Of a DNA stretch of 64,000 bases, positions 1 through 12,900 are shown in pieces. The notes below the pieces were generated by a model. That model was not told the DNA's origin and ran no database searches. It saw only the letters and a program-made list of their open reading frames with translations. Source of the DNA: Sitta carolinensis (lineage: Eukaryota > Chordata > Aves > Passeriformes > Sittidae); contig JAVUNC010000006.1 in NCBI GenBank assembly GCA_032173965.1, positions 20,578,370-20,642,369 on the forward strand. The letters run 5' to 3'. The stretch's first letter is position 1. The number at the start of each line of letters is the position of its first letter. A program made the position numbers and the translations under genes.

Positions 1-720
1 CTCTGGGGTTGCTCTGGAGCTTGGTAGGAATCCCCAAATTGTGGGAGGGAGGAGGAAATCCAGCCCTGGGGATGGAGTTGGCCAGTGGTGCTCCAGGGAT
101 GTGAGGGTGGGGATGGATTTTCCTATTGTGGAACCCCCAGGAGCCCCAGCCTGGGCTGCCCATCCCCTCTGGATGGCACTGGGATGCTCCATGCTGGTTC
201 CACCACCAACCCACTTGGTGCTGGGGTCCTGTCCCTGCCCCACAGCCCCAAAAATGCTCTGAGGTGGGTTTATTCTTCATCCCCATCACCAGGGGTAGCA
301 TGCATGACCATGACAGCAGCAGCTGAAGGAGAGGAATGGGAACACGCAGATGTGGAGAGCACTTGGGACACATTTGAGGACCAATTATCCCGCAAAATCC
401 CACACCTCCCTTTCATGTAGCACCCCGAGAAGGACCCATGTGGCCTCGAGCTCCCTAAGGATGGGATCTGCTGCCCCCAAGCCCAGCCAGGGGGAAGGAG
501 AGGCTGTCAGCAGAAACACCTCTTGTTCCCATTGCCTGATCCCAGAAACCTCCAAAACCTCGGGAATGAGGGACTTGAAGCGAGCCCTGCAGGTGCAGGG
601 AGCTCTCCAAGGCTGCAAAGCCCTTCCCCACCCCCGGGTTTAGCAGCAGCCCCATAAATCACACCTATAAATCACACCCTGCGGATAAATCCCACCCCTG
701 CTGAGGGAAGCTGCCAGGCT
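1..720. other. No gene seen
   Basis: GC-moderate unique-looking sequence. Short open frames lack similarity that I recognise and are not supported by splice signals. Confidence 0.5.
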
Positions 721-1070
721 GGAGGAGGAGAGAAAAAGGAGGAGAAGAAGGAGGAGGAGGAGAAAAAAGGAGGAGAAGGAGGAGAAGAGAAAGAGAAGAG
801 GAGAAAAAGAGGAGAGGAGGAGGAGTGAAAAGGAAGAAAAAGGACGAGAAGGAGGAGGAGAGGAGGAGAAGAGAAAAAGAAGAAAAAGAGAAAAAGAGGA
901 GGAGAGAAAGAGGAGGAGAGGAGGAGGAGGAGTGAAAAAGGAGGAGAGGAGGGAAAAAGGAGGAGAGGAAGACAAGGAGAGGCAGAGGAGAGGAAAGGAG
1001 GAGGAGGAGGAGGAGAGAAAAAGGAGAAGGAGGAGAGGAGGAGGAGGGGAGGAGGAGAGGAGGAGGAGGG
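721..1070. repeat. GGA-rich polypurine microsatellite
   Basis: The plus strand is nearly pure purine, built of GGAGGA, GAGAAAAAGGA and similar units, about 350 bp. It lies in the 3' flank of DDHD1. The long Ser/Phe/Leu or Glu/Arg/Lys open frames across it are artefacts. Confidence 0.95.
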
Positions 1071-1444
1071 CACCAAGGACGGAGCCGCTGGGCTTTGGCC
1101 TCCTTCGCTCATTCGCTGCCAGAGACTGAAAACCACTGAAGGAGAGTTTTTATCGATTTCCACATCAGAGCTCAGTGAGAGCTGGCTGATAACAGGTCCC
1201 TGAGCAAAGCACCGACACCACGGGGCTCTGTGGGGTGTTTGGGGGCACGGCCCCGACGGGGAAGGACACTTTCACCCTGTGTGAGGCACCCCAATTTGCC
1301 CCAGAGCCCAAGTCACAGGTCCTGGGGGAGTGACTCAGCATCATCCCCTACAACCTCTACACTGGGGTGTCCATGGGGCTCTCCAGCCCCCCAAAATCTC
1401 TGCTGTTGTGTTTTTAACCCAAACCAATGCTATCTGCCCATAGC

Positions 1445-1500
1445 AGGGGGGTTGGAATGAGATGGTTGTCCTTTCCAGCCCAAACCATTCTGGGATTTAG
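1445..1500 (+). mobile_element. CR1 3' tail fragment
   Basis: GGGGTTGGAATGAGATGG then TCCAGCCCAAACCATTCTGG, the usual CR1 3' end. Confidence 0.75.
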
Positions 1501-2560
1501 GGAATTCTGTATCCTGGCTCTTCTTGCTGTGTTGGGAGTGTGTGTGAGCACACCCAAATTCCCTGGTCATATCCTGCAAGGAATGGCTGCAGCCAAGGGA
1601 ATCACAGCAATTTTCTCCCCATTTTCCAGATGGAGAAGTCCAGGCTGGACACACAGCACTGACTTACAACCCCCAAGGATGAAGATCCCAGCTGGAGCAG
1701 GGATCACGCTGCCCAGGATGGCTGGGCTGGTTCGCTTTGTGGAAAAGCACAACAGCCCCCGTGTGCAGAGCTGGTTAAAAAATAACCCCAAATTGCTTCC
1801 TTTTGAAGGGAAATTAACACTGGGAGGCTGCAGGGAAACAGGGGGGTTGTGCCCTGATGGACACCAGGCTCAGATTTCCCAGTCACATCCACATCTCTCC
1901 CCTGTGGATCCCTTCAGCTCTCAGAGACCTGAAAAAAAGGGATTTGGGGAACATAATTAGAAAACAATTCCATTTATGGAAGGGGTTGATACCTTATTTG
2001 CCCCTTAGACACCTGAGATGCCCCCAGAAGCTGTGGCACGTTCAGAAACCCTTTGTGCTGGGGGAAGGGGCAGACAGATGATGCCCAGAGAGCTTTGTGC
2101 TTTTCCAGCCCCAGCCTGCACCGGAAAGCTCGGATGCGAGCAGGATGGTAATGCAGTTAGTGCTGGAAAAATAGAGACAGAGCAGGGCAGAGTGGTTTAA
2201 TAAGGTCGATGTTATTGAATCAGCTGGGTGGGATGAACTTCATCTCTGAGCAGAGCACTCTGAAGCCATCAGCAGCTCCTCTAGGAAAGGGAGGTGGGCT
2301 CTCAGCTGGCTGGGGATGGGCAATCCTGTTGGGAATGCCCCAAATCCCATGCAATGCAGGTGAGTTGTGAGCTCCTGGAAGAGACACGGTGTCTGCAGCC
2401 AAGAGTCCTGTGGGGCAGCCCCAAATTCCCTGCAAAATAAAGGTGGGCTCCTGGAGGGTCCCAGTGAGGACCCCCAGTGCCAGTTCCTCAGCAGATCCTG
2501 GTGGGACAGGAGAGTGACCAATGAGGAAAGGATGAAAGAATTCAGGCTGTTTAACCTGAG

Positions 2561-2910
2561 AGAGAGAGAAGGAAAGAGAAAAAGAAAAAGAAGGAAGGAA
2601 AGGAAGGAAAGGAAGGAAAGGAAGGAAGGAAGGAAGGAAGGAGGAAGGAAGGAAGGAAGGAAGGAAGGAAAGGAAGGAAGGGAAGGAAGGAAGGAAGGGA
2701 AGGAAGGAAGGAAGGAAGGAAGGAAGGAAGGAAGGAAGGAAGGAAGGAAGGAAGGAAGGAAGGAAGGAAGGAAGGAAGGAAGGAAGGAAGGAAGGAAGGA
2801 AGAGGAAGGAAGGAAGGAAGGAAGGAAGGAAGGAAGGAAGGAAGGAAGGAAGGAAGGAAGGAAGGAAGGAAGGAAGGAAGGAAGGAAGGGAAGGAAGGAA
2901 GGAAGAAAAA
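2561..2910. repeat. (GGAA)n microsatellite, about 350 bp
   Basis: Dozens of GGAA units with a few interruptions (AGAG, GGGAA). The Lys/Glu/Gly/Arg-rich frame across it is an artefact. It seems to have grown inside a CR1-like stretch, since GAAAGAATTCAGGCTGTTTAACCTGAGAG just before it resembles a CR1 internal segment. Confidence 0.95.
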
Positions 2911-3254
2911 GGAGTTTAGTAATGGAGGTATGGAGTGGGATGGAAGAGGGAGGAAATGCCCTGTTCTGCCTTTCCACGCGGGATGGAAAAAAAGCAATGG
3001 ACAAATCACCTGGAGGAAGGCTCAGACTGGCTCTTTGTGGAGGCTGTTTAGATGTTTGGGAGTGAAGGACTGACCCCATCAGAGGGTTTGAAAAGCCAGA
3101 GTGGTCGCTGTGCCCTCTCTGTACCAGCAGGGCTCTCCCACCTTCTCTGGCCAGGAAAACCATTTGGAATCTCATTGCTTGAACTTGAGGATGCTGGAGC
3201 TGCAACAGCTTCATTCCAGCTTCATGTGGCCCCCGTGTCTGTGGCAGCAGGGTT

Positions 3255-3305
3255 CGGAAGCAGGTGATCTTTAAGGTCCCTTCTAAACCATTCTGCGATT
3301 CTCCG
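3255..3305 (+). mobile_element. CR1 3' tail fragment
   Basis: GTGATCTTTAAGGTCCCTTC then CCATTCTGCGATTCTC. Confidence 0.75.
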
Positions 3306-3864
3306 CAGAGGTGGGTTGGAGTTCATGCCAGGCACAGCCTTGCTCCAGTCCCACTCGCAGGTAAATCTCAGCATGGACACTCAGCAGGATGGGTCCAACA
3401 CAATCACTAGAGAGGAAACTGCAGGAACCAGCTGGGGCTTGGAAAAGGGGGGAAAAAACCCCTCCAGCCAGGAAAGAAAATAACCTGCTGGATGAGAGCT
3501 GCCTGTCAGTGCCGGTTGTTGAAACATGACAGAGAATCAGAGCGCTCGAGGAGCTGGATGTGTGTGCAGCAGGACAGGAGATGGAGGGGGATGCCAGTAT
3601 TTTCTGGCAGGGCTATGTGGAATTATCCTTCAGCTCCTTGGATAGGGAGGCGGAGATTCCGACGCGGAGGAATGCGCTGTGAGACGCAGCCCTGGGAGGG
3701 TGGGAGGAGAAGCCAAGGCCCGTGGCAGCGGGATAGGAAACGTCCTGGAGACAAGGAGGAGATCAGGTCATGCTCTGAAGTGGCTTAGCAGGCTGTCAGG
3801 AACTCTTGGGAAGGGGAATGGCACAGAATTGGTTCAGGTGAGGAGAGGTCGCAGTGGCAGGGAT

Positions 3865-4130
3865 CATGGAATTGTAGGATCCTGGAATGGGTTGAGTTGG
3901 AAGGGAGCTCAAAGCCCATCTTGTTCCACACCTGCCATGGGTGACACCTTCCACTCTCTAAGGCTGCTCCAAGTTCCATCCAGCCTGGCCTGGAGCACTT
4001 CCAGAGATCCAGGGGCAGCCACAGCTTCTCTGTGCCAGGGTCTCCCCACCTTCACAGGGAAGAATTCCCAGTATCCCATCCATCCCTGCCCTCTGGCAGT
4101 GGGAAACCATCACCCTTGTCCCATCAGGAT
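3865..4130 (-). mobile_element. CR1 fragment
   Basis: ATGGAATTGTAGGATCCTGG through CACCTTCACAGGGAAGAATT to CCTTGTCCC matches CR1 complement. Confidence 0.88.
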
Positions 4131-5899
4131 GGGGGTGGTTATTCCCCATGATGGATGTCGTGCTTTCAGCTGGGATCTGCAAGTGAGAGCCCTGGGGACC
4201 AGGAACTGAAGGAACAACTGGGAAGTTCCACTTCCACACAAGTGCTGCCTTCTCAGGGATGGACGGGGGGCACTGAGCAGATTTGGGATGCCAACCCAAG
4301 CCCCTGCTGCTCTCCCACCTTGGGATGTCAAGTGATGAACAGTCAGGGATTCATCACCCTGCTTGGCTCCCAAAGCTCCCTGCTGCACTGGCTGCTTTAG
4401 GGAAACCCCATCCAACAAGCAAAATCCTCACACATCCAGATTCTTTTTTTTTCTTAAAGGGAAAATCCATGAGGTTATGCTGCCAGGATATTTTTTTTCC
4501 AAGCCTCTGGTCCCCTCTCCTTCCTTGCAGGGCTGTGGAGTGGCCAGGCTTTGCTTCCAGCTCTGCAGCTGTTTGGGACACAGGAGATGCTGCCAGCTGA
4601 ACAAGGATGGGTTATTCCAACATTTGTTCCTTGCAAGGAAACACCTCTGCCTCCTTCTGCTCCATGTCCCAAGTGATGACACCAGATGGTGACAGAGCCA
4701 GGACAAGAAAAAACAGTGATAACAGCACTGGAAAGAATAAGGAAAAAAAAAAAAACCCACAGTAAAAATCCCCAAAGTTCCATCAAATCACACGGAAATG
4801 AGGCAGCATCTTGCAGGATTCACTCCTGGGTCTCCAAGGAGAGGTCCCCATAGGGAGGGCTGGTCATGAATAACCTGTTAGGAGAACCCAAAGCTCAGGT
4901 GGCTTTGGCAGGTGACCCTACAGCTGCCACCTTCCATTCCCAACCTGCCTGTGGTCGTGGCAGGTCACATCTCCCAGGTGGCACAGGGAAGAGCAGCCTC
5001 CATATCTCGAGGAGGTGCAGGGAGAATGAGAATCCCAATTTCTCTTCCCTGGGAGAGGTGCCAGGATTGGGCAGGGCCACCCTGCTGTGTCCTCAGGTGT
5101 CTTCTGCCACCAGCCCACCACCCAGGGACACCTGCTGCAGAGTGACCCAGCTGGAACAGCTTTCTCTGGAACATTCCCAGCGTGGAGAAGCCCAGAGTCA
5201 ACTTTCCAGGCAAGGTTGTAGGAAATGGGAATTGCTACAAGAGAGAGGCTGGAGTGTTCCTGCATCCCCCAGGATCAAACAGATGGGGCTTGTCCTGCGA
5301 GGAAAAGCAGTTTCAAGGGGAAAAAAAAAGGCAGGAGATGTTCCTAGCAGGATTGCTCCTCCAGAGATCATGGGTGACATTTCCAGCAGGGCAAGGAACG
5401 CTGCAGGGTCATATCCTGGGAAGATTTGAGCTCCTTTCTAGGCACTCTGGCTTCGGGCCAGTCACTTAACTCTCAGCATCTCTGCAGCTGGAAGAGAGGC
5501 AGGATTTTCTCCCCAGCCTCTGGCATCTCCTGGGCTGTGAGGACTTTGGGATGCACATCCACTGTGTGTGGGACACTGGTTTTCAGGCCATGCTCACAGG
5601 TGCAGGGTCAGGTTCAGGATGTGCCACTGGGATGGTTTGTAGCCTGGTTTTTTGGGGAGCTGTTTCCTTCCTTGGCCACGTGCTGGGAGCTGCCCACTGG
5701 GATGGCTCCTCACTCACTTTTTCCAAGGGAATTTGGCATCAGTGGTGAAGGTCTGGGGGTCAGCACAAGGTGGCCTGAAGGGAATTCCAGGGGGGACAAG
5801 TCTGTCCATCTGTCCCTCCAAGATCCTCTCAGGCAGCGTCTCCCGCCCTTCGCTCACAGCATTCCTGAAAGCAAACGGGTAAAAGGCCAAGTTCACCTC
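4131..5899. other. No gene seen (3' flank of DDHD1)
   Basis: GC-moderate intergenic sequence. The open frames, up to 279 codons near 5426-6265, have no recognisable domain and run into a CR1. Confidence 0.5.
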
Positions 5900-5990
5900 A
5901 TCACAGAATCACAGAATATCCTGAGCTGGCAGGGCCTCACAAGGATCATCCAGTCCAACTCCTGGCTCTGCACACCATCCAGAAGAGAGA
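5900..5990 (-). mobile_element. CR1 3' tail fragment, other subfamily
   Basis: CAGAATCACAGAATATCC then CACAAGGATCATCCAGTCCA, a CR1 subfamily with CCACAAGGATCATC instead of CTTAAAGATCATC. Confidence 0.75.
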
Positions 5991-7236
5991 TCTCTTCCAA
6001 ATTCCCTCAGGCATTTCCCAGGCACAACAACCCTCACGCAAGGGACTCGGAGTGGGACTTCCAGGCTCCTGGAGAACCATTTCTGGAGCAGGAAGAGCTC
6101 CCAAAGACTGCAAGCAGCCAGACCCCAGGAAAGCATCTTGCTGCTCCTTCTCTCCAGGATGCTTCTCCCGGGAGCTGGGACCTTTCAGAACTCACAGAGG
6201 CGATTCCCAAAGCTGCCTGCAAACTAGAAAACCTTATGTCAGGAAGAAGTCACAAAGCATCCTAACCAGAAACATATTTGGGGAATGAGTCAGTGGAGGG
6301 GGGAGCAAAAAAGAAAGTTGCACCCTTTAACTTGATGAAAAAAGCATATGGCAACAGCCAGTATTGTGAACAACATTCCCTGCTCCTGCAACCGAGCCAG
6401 GGAAAAAAAAATCATGACTCAATCATTGCATTTCATCCAAATCTAAGGAAAAATCTCGTTCAGGATGGGGTATTTGCAGGGAGAGCCAGCCAGAGCTGAG
6501 TTGGCTGGTTAATTAACTAAATTGCTTGGAGAGGGGGAGATTTTGCAGCAGGTTTTAGGCTTTAAAAGGCCTGATTGAAACACAGCTTTGGCTGTGGAGT
6601 AACAAGTGTGCTCTGCAGATGTAACTGATGCACAAAAATAAATCCATCCCTGCTCAGATTCCACGCACAGCTTCTCCTGAGAGCACAGGATAAAGCCAGG
6701 AGCAGCCTGATCCTTCCCCAGGAACAGCTTGCAGCCAGAGCTCCTGCTTCCCCCAGGAGGTTTATGGGAACGTGTCCCCATAAATCCTGAGCCCAGGGAG
6801 GCCAGGAATGCCATCAGGGTTATGAAGGAGGGCTACAAACTGGCAAAACATTTGCTGCAAAATCCATATGACTCTGCTTTGCTTTGGGGACGCATTGCAG
6901 GGCTCAGGACTGACAGGGCTGCAGATTTCCCAGGCATTCCCAGGCCTGAAATTCACTGCAGGAAGAAGCAGTGAAACCTCAATTTTTAATTTTTTTTTTT
7001 TTTTCCCCAAGGCTCTGTGGCTGCAGATGTCCAAGCTGTAACTCTCAGGGAGCCCCAGGACTTGGGAAGGGAAGGGAATAATCCCTTGAAAGCAGCCTGG
7101 AGATGCTGGTGCTGCCACACCAGCCCATCCATCAGTGCCTGGGTTTAGGAGGCTCTGGGGCAGGAATCAGCTGCTCCTTAGAGGCTGCCCACTGAAAATG
7201 GGCTAGAGATGGTGCAGCAGGGCTGGGACAGGCTCA

Positions 7237-7570
7237 GAATCATGGAATTGTTTAGGTTGGAAAACCCCTCTAAGGTCAAGTGCAACCATACCCCCAGCAC
7301 TGCCAAAGCCACCACTGACCCCTGCCCCCAAGGGCCACATCCACAGGGATTTAAAATCCCTTCAGGGATGGGGACTCCACCACTGTCCTGGGCAGCTGGG
7401 CCAGGACTGGACAACCCTTTCCATGGAGCAATTATCCCTAATATCCAATTTAAACCTCCCCTGGTGCAACTTGAGGCTGTTTCCTCTTGTCCTGTCCCTG
7501 TCCCTGGGAGCAGAGCCCAGCAGTTCCCTGTGCTGTGGGCTCTGGGAGATCCCATCCAAGCACATGAGAA
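7237..7570 (-). mobile_element. CR1 fragment
   Basis: AGAATCATGGAATTGTTTAG through TATCCAATTTAAACCTCCCC matches a CR1 subfamily (complement). Confidence 0.88.
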
Positions 7571-7734
7571 CTGAGTGTGATCACTGGAGGAGATAAATCC
7601 CACCAGGACAAGCCTGGAGACATCCACAGTTTGGGTGAGCTCCTCTGCTCAGGTGTGCTCACAGTGAGTAGAATAACAGAAGAATAATCGGTGGGACAAA
7701 GGTTGATATGTTTGAATAAAATTAGATCAGATAT

Positions 7735-7950
7735 TAGGGAGGAATTGTTCCCTGTGAGGTGGGCAGACCCTGGCACAGGGTGCCCAGATCAGCTGTGGCT
7801 GCTCCTGCATCCCTGAAGTGCCCAAGGCCAGGCTGGACAGGGCTTGGAGCAGCCTGGGACAGTGGGAGGTGTCCTTGCCATGGCAGGGTGGCACTGGTGG
7901 GCTTTAAGCTCCCTTCCAGCCCAACCATTGCAGGATTCTGTGAGTTAGAG
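7735..7950 (+). mobile_element. CR1 fragment with 3' tail
   Basis: AGATATTAGGGAGGAATTGT to CAACCATTGCAGGATTCTGT. Confidence 0.9.
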
Positions 7951-8609
7951 GTGCTGTGGGCAGAGCTGAGCCCTGGTGGGAGGCCCGGGGCTCCGGCTGG
8001 GAACATCAAGCTCTGACATGTGTTGCACACGTGCTGGCTGATCCACATCAGGCTGTTCCCCAGCGCTGCCAAACTTCTCCTTGATTTAATCAGCTCCTCT
8101 CCTGCCTGGGCTGTCTCCCCCTGCTCCCCTCCCCGGGCAGATGTGGTGTCTCCAGAGCGAAGGTGGATCCGTGACAGCAGTGCTGGGGAGGAACGTTTCT
8201 GCCCTCTTCCCTTTCCTGCAGCCACCACAAAGCAGCCTCACCTCCCTCCCTGTCTCCTGCTGGCTTTTAATACCTCAGTTTTATACAAAAATAACCCCCC
8301 TCCTGCTCAGTTGCATGCAAGGAGGGGCAGCCTGGACGGGATAAAGGAGAATTCCCCAGGAGTTTGCCAAGAGACAGAACCATCCCATCTGAACAGGCTT
8401 TGGAAACACAAAATTCAGCTGCTGTCTCAGTGTGAGCCCTCCCTGCAGAGCACTCAGAGGCCACAGCCCAGATCCTTAAGGATTGCTTCTCCAACGGGGT
8501 CTCACCTTGTCCAAAGCCCAGAAGTTGTGAAACTCTTTGGGAAAATGCTGGTGGAACGTAGTGGTGGGATTGCTGGAACAAACGCTGTGAGGAAGCAGCT
8601 GGAAGATGG

Positions 8610-8860
8610 AATCAGAGAATTGCAGAATGTTTTGGGTTGGAAGGGACTTTAAAAAGCATCCAGTGCCACCCCTGCCATGGCAGGGACACCTTCCACAGTC
8701 CCAGGCTGCTCCAAGCCCTGTCCAGCCTGGCCTTGGGCACTTCAGGGATGCAGGAGCAGCCACAGCTGCTCACCCACTTTCCCAGCCAATAATTCCTTCC
8801 TAATATCCAATCTAAACTCTCCTCTTTTAGTTTAAAACCCCTCCCATTTGTCCTAGAAAG
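8610..8860 (-). mobile_element. CR1 fragment
   Basis: ATCAGAGAATTGCAGAATG to TAAAACCCCTCCCATTTGTC, complement of the CR1 3' end. Confidence 0.9.
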
Positions 8861-9349
8861 TGGAGTTTGTTTTGGAAGTGGTCTGTCCCTCTTTGCAAAT
8901 GACTCTATCTTAAATTTCCATACTGAAAGTGCTTCTAGCAAAGCTGAAAGCACATCAAGTTATTTTTAAACTTCAGTACTGGTCGCTTAAAAGTAATTAT
9001 GAAGTGAAAATATCTGACAAACCCTGCAGTCATAAACATCCTGGAAAGTCATCAGAGCAGGACATTGGCATTTTAAGACTCAAAGTATGGATGTTCCTCA
9101 TTTGGACTTTCAGCTCAGCACAGCAGGAGTGGGATGGAAAGGTGGGAAGATAAAACATCTGTGCATGTTTTGGCTCTTCTCATCTTTCAGAGTTTTTTTT
9201 TTTTTTTTTTTGCCATTTTGCATTTCCAACAGGAAACCCTGTCCCTGGAGCTGGGGGGGTTTTCCTGCCCAGCTGGGCTCACAGAGGGCAGGGATTGGGG
9301 CAGCCCCACCCCAAACCACAGTGAGGGGGCACAGGAGGAGCTTTAGTTT

Positions 9350-9550
9350 AGATGTTGGGGAGAAATTCTCAGCTGGGAGGGTGCCCAGAGCAGCTGTGGC
9401 TGCCCCTGGATCCCTGGCAGTGTCCCAGGCCAGGTTGGACAGGGCTTGGAGCACCATGGGACAGTGGGAGGTGTCCCTGCCATGGCAGGGGTGGAATGAG
9501 ATGGGCTTTAAGGTTCTTTCCAACCCAATCCATTCTGGGATTCTCTGGTG
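9350..9550 (+). mobile_element. CR1 fragment with 3' tail
   Basis: GATGTTGGGGAGAAATTCTC to CCATTCTGGGATTCTC. Confidence 0.9.
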
Positions 9551-9899
9551 GCAGCACAACCTCAGTTTTAGCTTTGGGAAGGTGTGAGAGACACCAGCAG
9601 GTGAAAGAGACCACAAACCCAAGGTCAGCAGAGCTGCTCTCCTTTCCCTCTTCCCATGGCTTTGGTTTCCAGCCAGCCTGAGCTTTGCAGGCAGAGGAAC
9701 AGGAGCAGAACACCAGAATGGAGCAGTGAAATGGGGAGACAGAGCTGCCCTTTAAGAGCACAGTCTGGGACCAGTCTGAGATGAGATCCTGACTTTCTGG
9801 GGGTACTGGAAGAGCCATAAAACGAGCAAGAACAAACTTCATGTGGGTGTGCTGGAGAAGTTTGGGCTTCCCCTCTCCCACCTCAGCCCCACTGGGGGC

Positions 9900-9945
9900 T
9901 GGATTCAGATCATTTTAAGGTCCCTTCCCATGCTGGGATTCTCTG
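9900..9945 (+). mobile_element. CR1 3' tail fragment
   Basis: ATCATTTTAAGGTCCCTTCC then GCTGGGATTCTCTG. Confidence 0.7.
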
Positions 9946-9949
9946 TCCA

Positions 9950-12900
9950 GGCCCACAAACAGTGAGGCTGCAGGGAATGGGCAGCATAGCTGCAAGAACT
10001 GGTATTTTTTTTTTATTAAACAAAGAGAGGAGTTAATCCGTGGCAGATGCTCGCAGAATCATCATATGAAACCCCTCTCTTTTTGGATAAATCATGGAGG
10101 ATTTCAAACCCACAAGAGATGGCTCCTGGGACAGCTCAGTTTTGCAGGCAGCTTCTCACCCCTGAAAGGGAAGGACTGGCCAGGGTTTGCTGGAGAGCTG
10201 CAGAGGGGAGAGGGGAAAAGGCTGAGGCTGGAATTTGCTTCCCAGTGGCACCCCAGAGCATTGACCCCCAGGGTGACCTGAATCTTCACAGCCAGGTATT
10301 TCTGTCCTTGGATTGGGACTTGTCTTGGAAGAGCAGAAGTGTTGACACACTCTGAGCTGTGCTGCCAGATTTGGAGCTTCTGCAAAGGCACGCAGGGAAA
10401 CACAAAACACTGGATTTCTATAGCAAAGTGGGGGTCAGATGGGTCCCCAGGGATGCAGGAGAAACACGAGGAGCAAGGAATCAGCCTTGGGAGAGCCCAG
10501 CCCAGCTCCACTGCTCCTGGGAGTGCAAACAGACAAAGAAGTGGATCGTGCTGTGCTGAGCTCAGCAGAGGCTAGAGGCAACACAAGAGAGAGAATGTGC
10601 CATCCTGGGAGTTCACACCAAGGGATCTGCTGAGCTAACTTTCACCAGAGTTTGGGTACACCTGTTGTTTGGGGTCAAGACACGGTTTCCAATCTCCCCT
10701 CAAAGTGTTGAGGATGCTCAGACAAGCACGAAACAAACGCTGCTTCCAGCAGGCAGGAATCCAGCAGGAATGAAATCCCAGCACTTCAGAACAGGTTGGA
10801 GTGCAGCAGGGAAGAGAGAAAAGCACAAAAACCACCTGTGGAAGAGGGAGGGAAAAGCCAAACCAAGAGAAATGCTGGGGATTTTTCTTTTTGGAGGAAA
10901 GTGATTATTAAATACAGATCAAACTGGGCCCTGGTGTGTAAAAGCTTTCTGATGGTGACTGAAGATGTTTGGTAGAGCCTGGGGAGGTCACCCCTGTACA
11001 GGTCAATCACCTGCAGTCCAAATTCAGCAGAAAAAAAAGATGTGTGGGAGCAGAAATCTCATCTCCAAGCTAATAACAGAAAAACAGGGAACAAGGAATT
11101 CCAAATAAACTCGCCTGGCAGGGGGCACACAAATATACATTGACTAACTCAGTGCAAACAGTTGACACAGTGATTCATGAACTCAGCTTGAAAAAAAAAA
11201 AAAATCAATTCCCAACGATTTGGGTACAGCAGAGTCAGCTCAAGAGCCAAGCACATGGGAAAGGAGCATCAGGACAGCAGGAAACCAGGAAAAACAGGTG
11301 GCAAAATAGAAGTATGGGAATGTGAAATATGTTTCAGCTCAGCCTGATAACACTAATTAGGAAAGGAGATAAAATAATTGAAGTTGGCCAGCCAGACTGT
11401 CCGTGGTGAAATAAAGCAAAGGGGGTCTGACTGCAGAAACTCTGGCACTGCAGCAGGGAGGGAGTGAATGCAAAAGGAGAGGAAGCTGCAGCAGAACCAG
11501 GACAGAATAATTAGGAGCAAAGGGACAGAATTAACAAAAATAATAAAATTCGTGCTCATTATCTGCAAAAATGACCTTGCAGCAATACCATTGAAAGCAA
11601 CGAAGTTGGCCAAAGCCCTCAAGGCCAAGTTTGGAAAACAGGTCGGTATCAGGCAGAGGACTGACAGCAGCGAGGAACATTCCCCTTATCTTGGTTTCTC
11701 AAGAAAAACCAGCAGTCCACGCAGCTTGGAGAGCTCAACATCGTCCTTGCAGAAGAAAACAAGTCAGTAATTGGAAGCCAGGACATTCCAGCTCCACATT
11801 ATGCCACAGAACATCTGAGCAGAAAGTTGGGAGGCAGCAGACGTGACCCTACTTGAATTCTGTGCTGCACCACACAACAGAAACGGGGCAACCCTGCCAC
11901 CACCCTCGACATCTGCTCTGCAAAGAGGATTTCCCCTCTGCAGCAGGACGAGGGGTAATTTTTTTGAGGATTAAAAAGATGAAAGCCTGTTTAACATCTC
12001 TGCATACAATTTAGAGTAAATCTCCACTGATTCTTCCGAGGTGTGTTTTATATTCGTAATTCAGCTTGGGAGATTAGTAGGTGGTCCAGGGGAGTTGCTA
12101 ATTAGCAGAGAATCACAAATAAACACACCCATTAACTCCGGGAAAACACGAAGGGATGATCAGGTAGTGGCTCTCATTATCCCTTCTCCTCCCAGCTATG
12201 AGATTGACTCCTCAGCTCTGCCTTCTCCCCGATTTTCCAAGGGGCACGGACCTGAAAGTTGGATCTCCTCCCTTATATGGAGAGCAGGCAGCAAGCACCA
12301 GCATGTTCTGAGGCCAGGGGAACAGCTATTCCATAAATCTGAAACACGTCCTGGACAACAGCAGGGTTTCCACAGACCACAAGAATTGCAGGAATTAACC
12401 CCTTTTGTTTACAGCCCTTAAAAAAGGATCCAGTGGTGGAAAGGGAGAAGGAGGCAGCGCCACAACCCAGCTCTAAAGCCCTGAAACACCAACCGTGCAC
12501 ATTTGGAAACGTTTTGCACGTTCTAAATAGAAAAGGAGATTCTCCTTTTTGTGTTTAAGTTGTCCTCATTAGGAGGAGCTGATTAAACAACTTATCTGGA
12601 GAGCCCAGTCCTGTAAACACAAGGCTGTTTGCTGGAGCAGAGGCTTCCTCCTCTCAGGGGGTTATTTTCCTTTCCTGGGATTGCTCACCCACCAGGGTAA
12701 ACAGGTCAGGCAGGAGAGCTCCAATCCTCCGAGGCCAGATGGAATTTTTCACAGATCCACACCGAAGCAAGGTCCTTTCCACCAGCTGAATGTTGATATT
12801 GGGTCACTGCAGTGCTGTTTGTGTCGCTTTCCCTTCCCATTCCACTCCTCCCCTCCCTTTTTCTTTGTTTCTCCCCCCTTCTGAATTATTCCTAAATCCC

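Noticed and set aside
640..1163. Ser/Pro/Leu/Phe-rich frames across the GGA tract
   Set aside because: Microsatellite artefact.
2240..3214. Open frames of up to 324 codons (Phe/Leu/Pro/Ser or Lys/Glu/Gly/Arg repeats) across the GGAA array
   Set aside because: They arise because a GGAA tetranucleotide has no stop in several frames; no splice or start context and no domain.
5426..6265. 279-codon open frame as a gene
   Set aside because: No recognisable domain, overlaps a CR1 tail, and sequence composition is like the surrounding intergenic DNA.
11468..11770. Lys-rich 100-codon frame in the repeat-poor flank
   Set aside because: No similarity recognised, no splice support; similar short frames occur by chance throughout the window.
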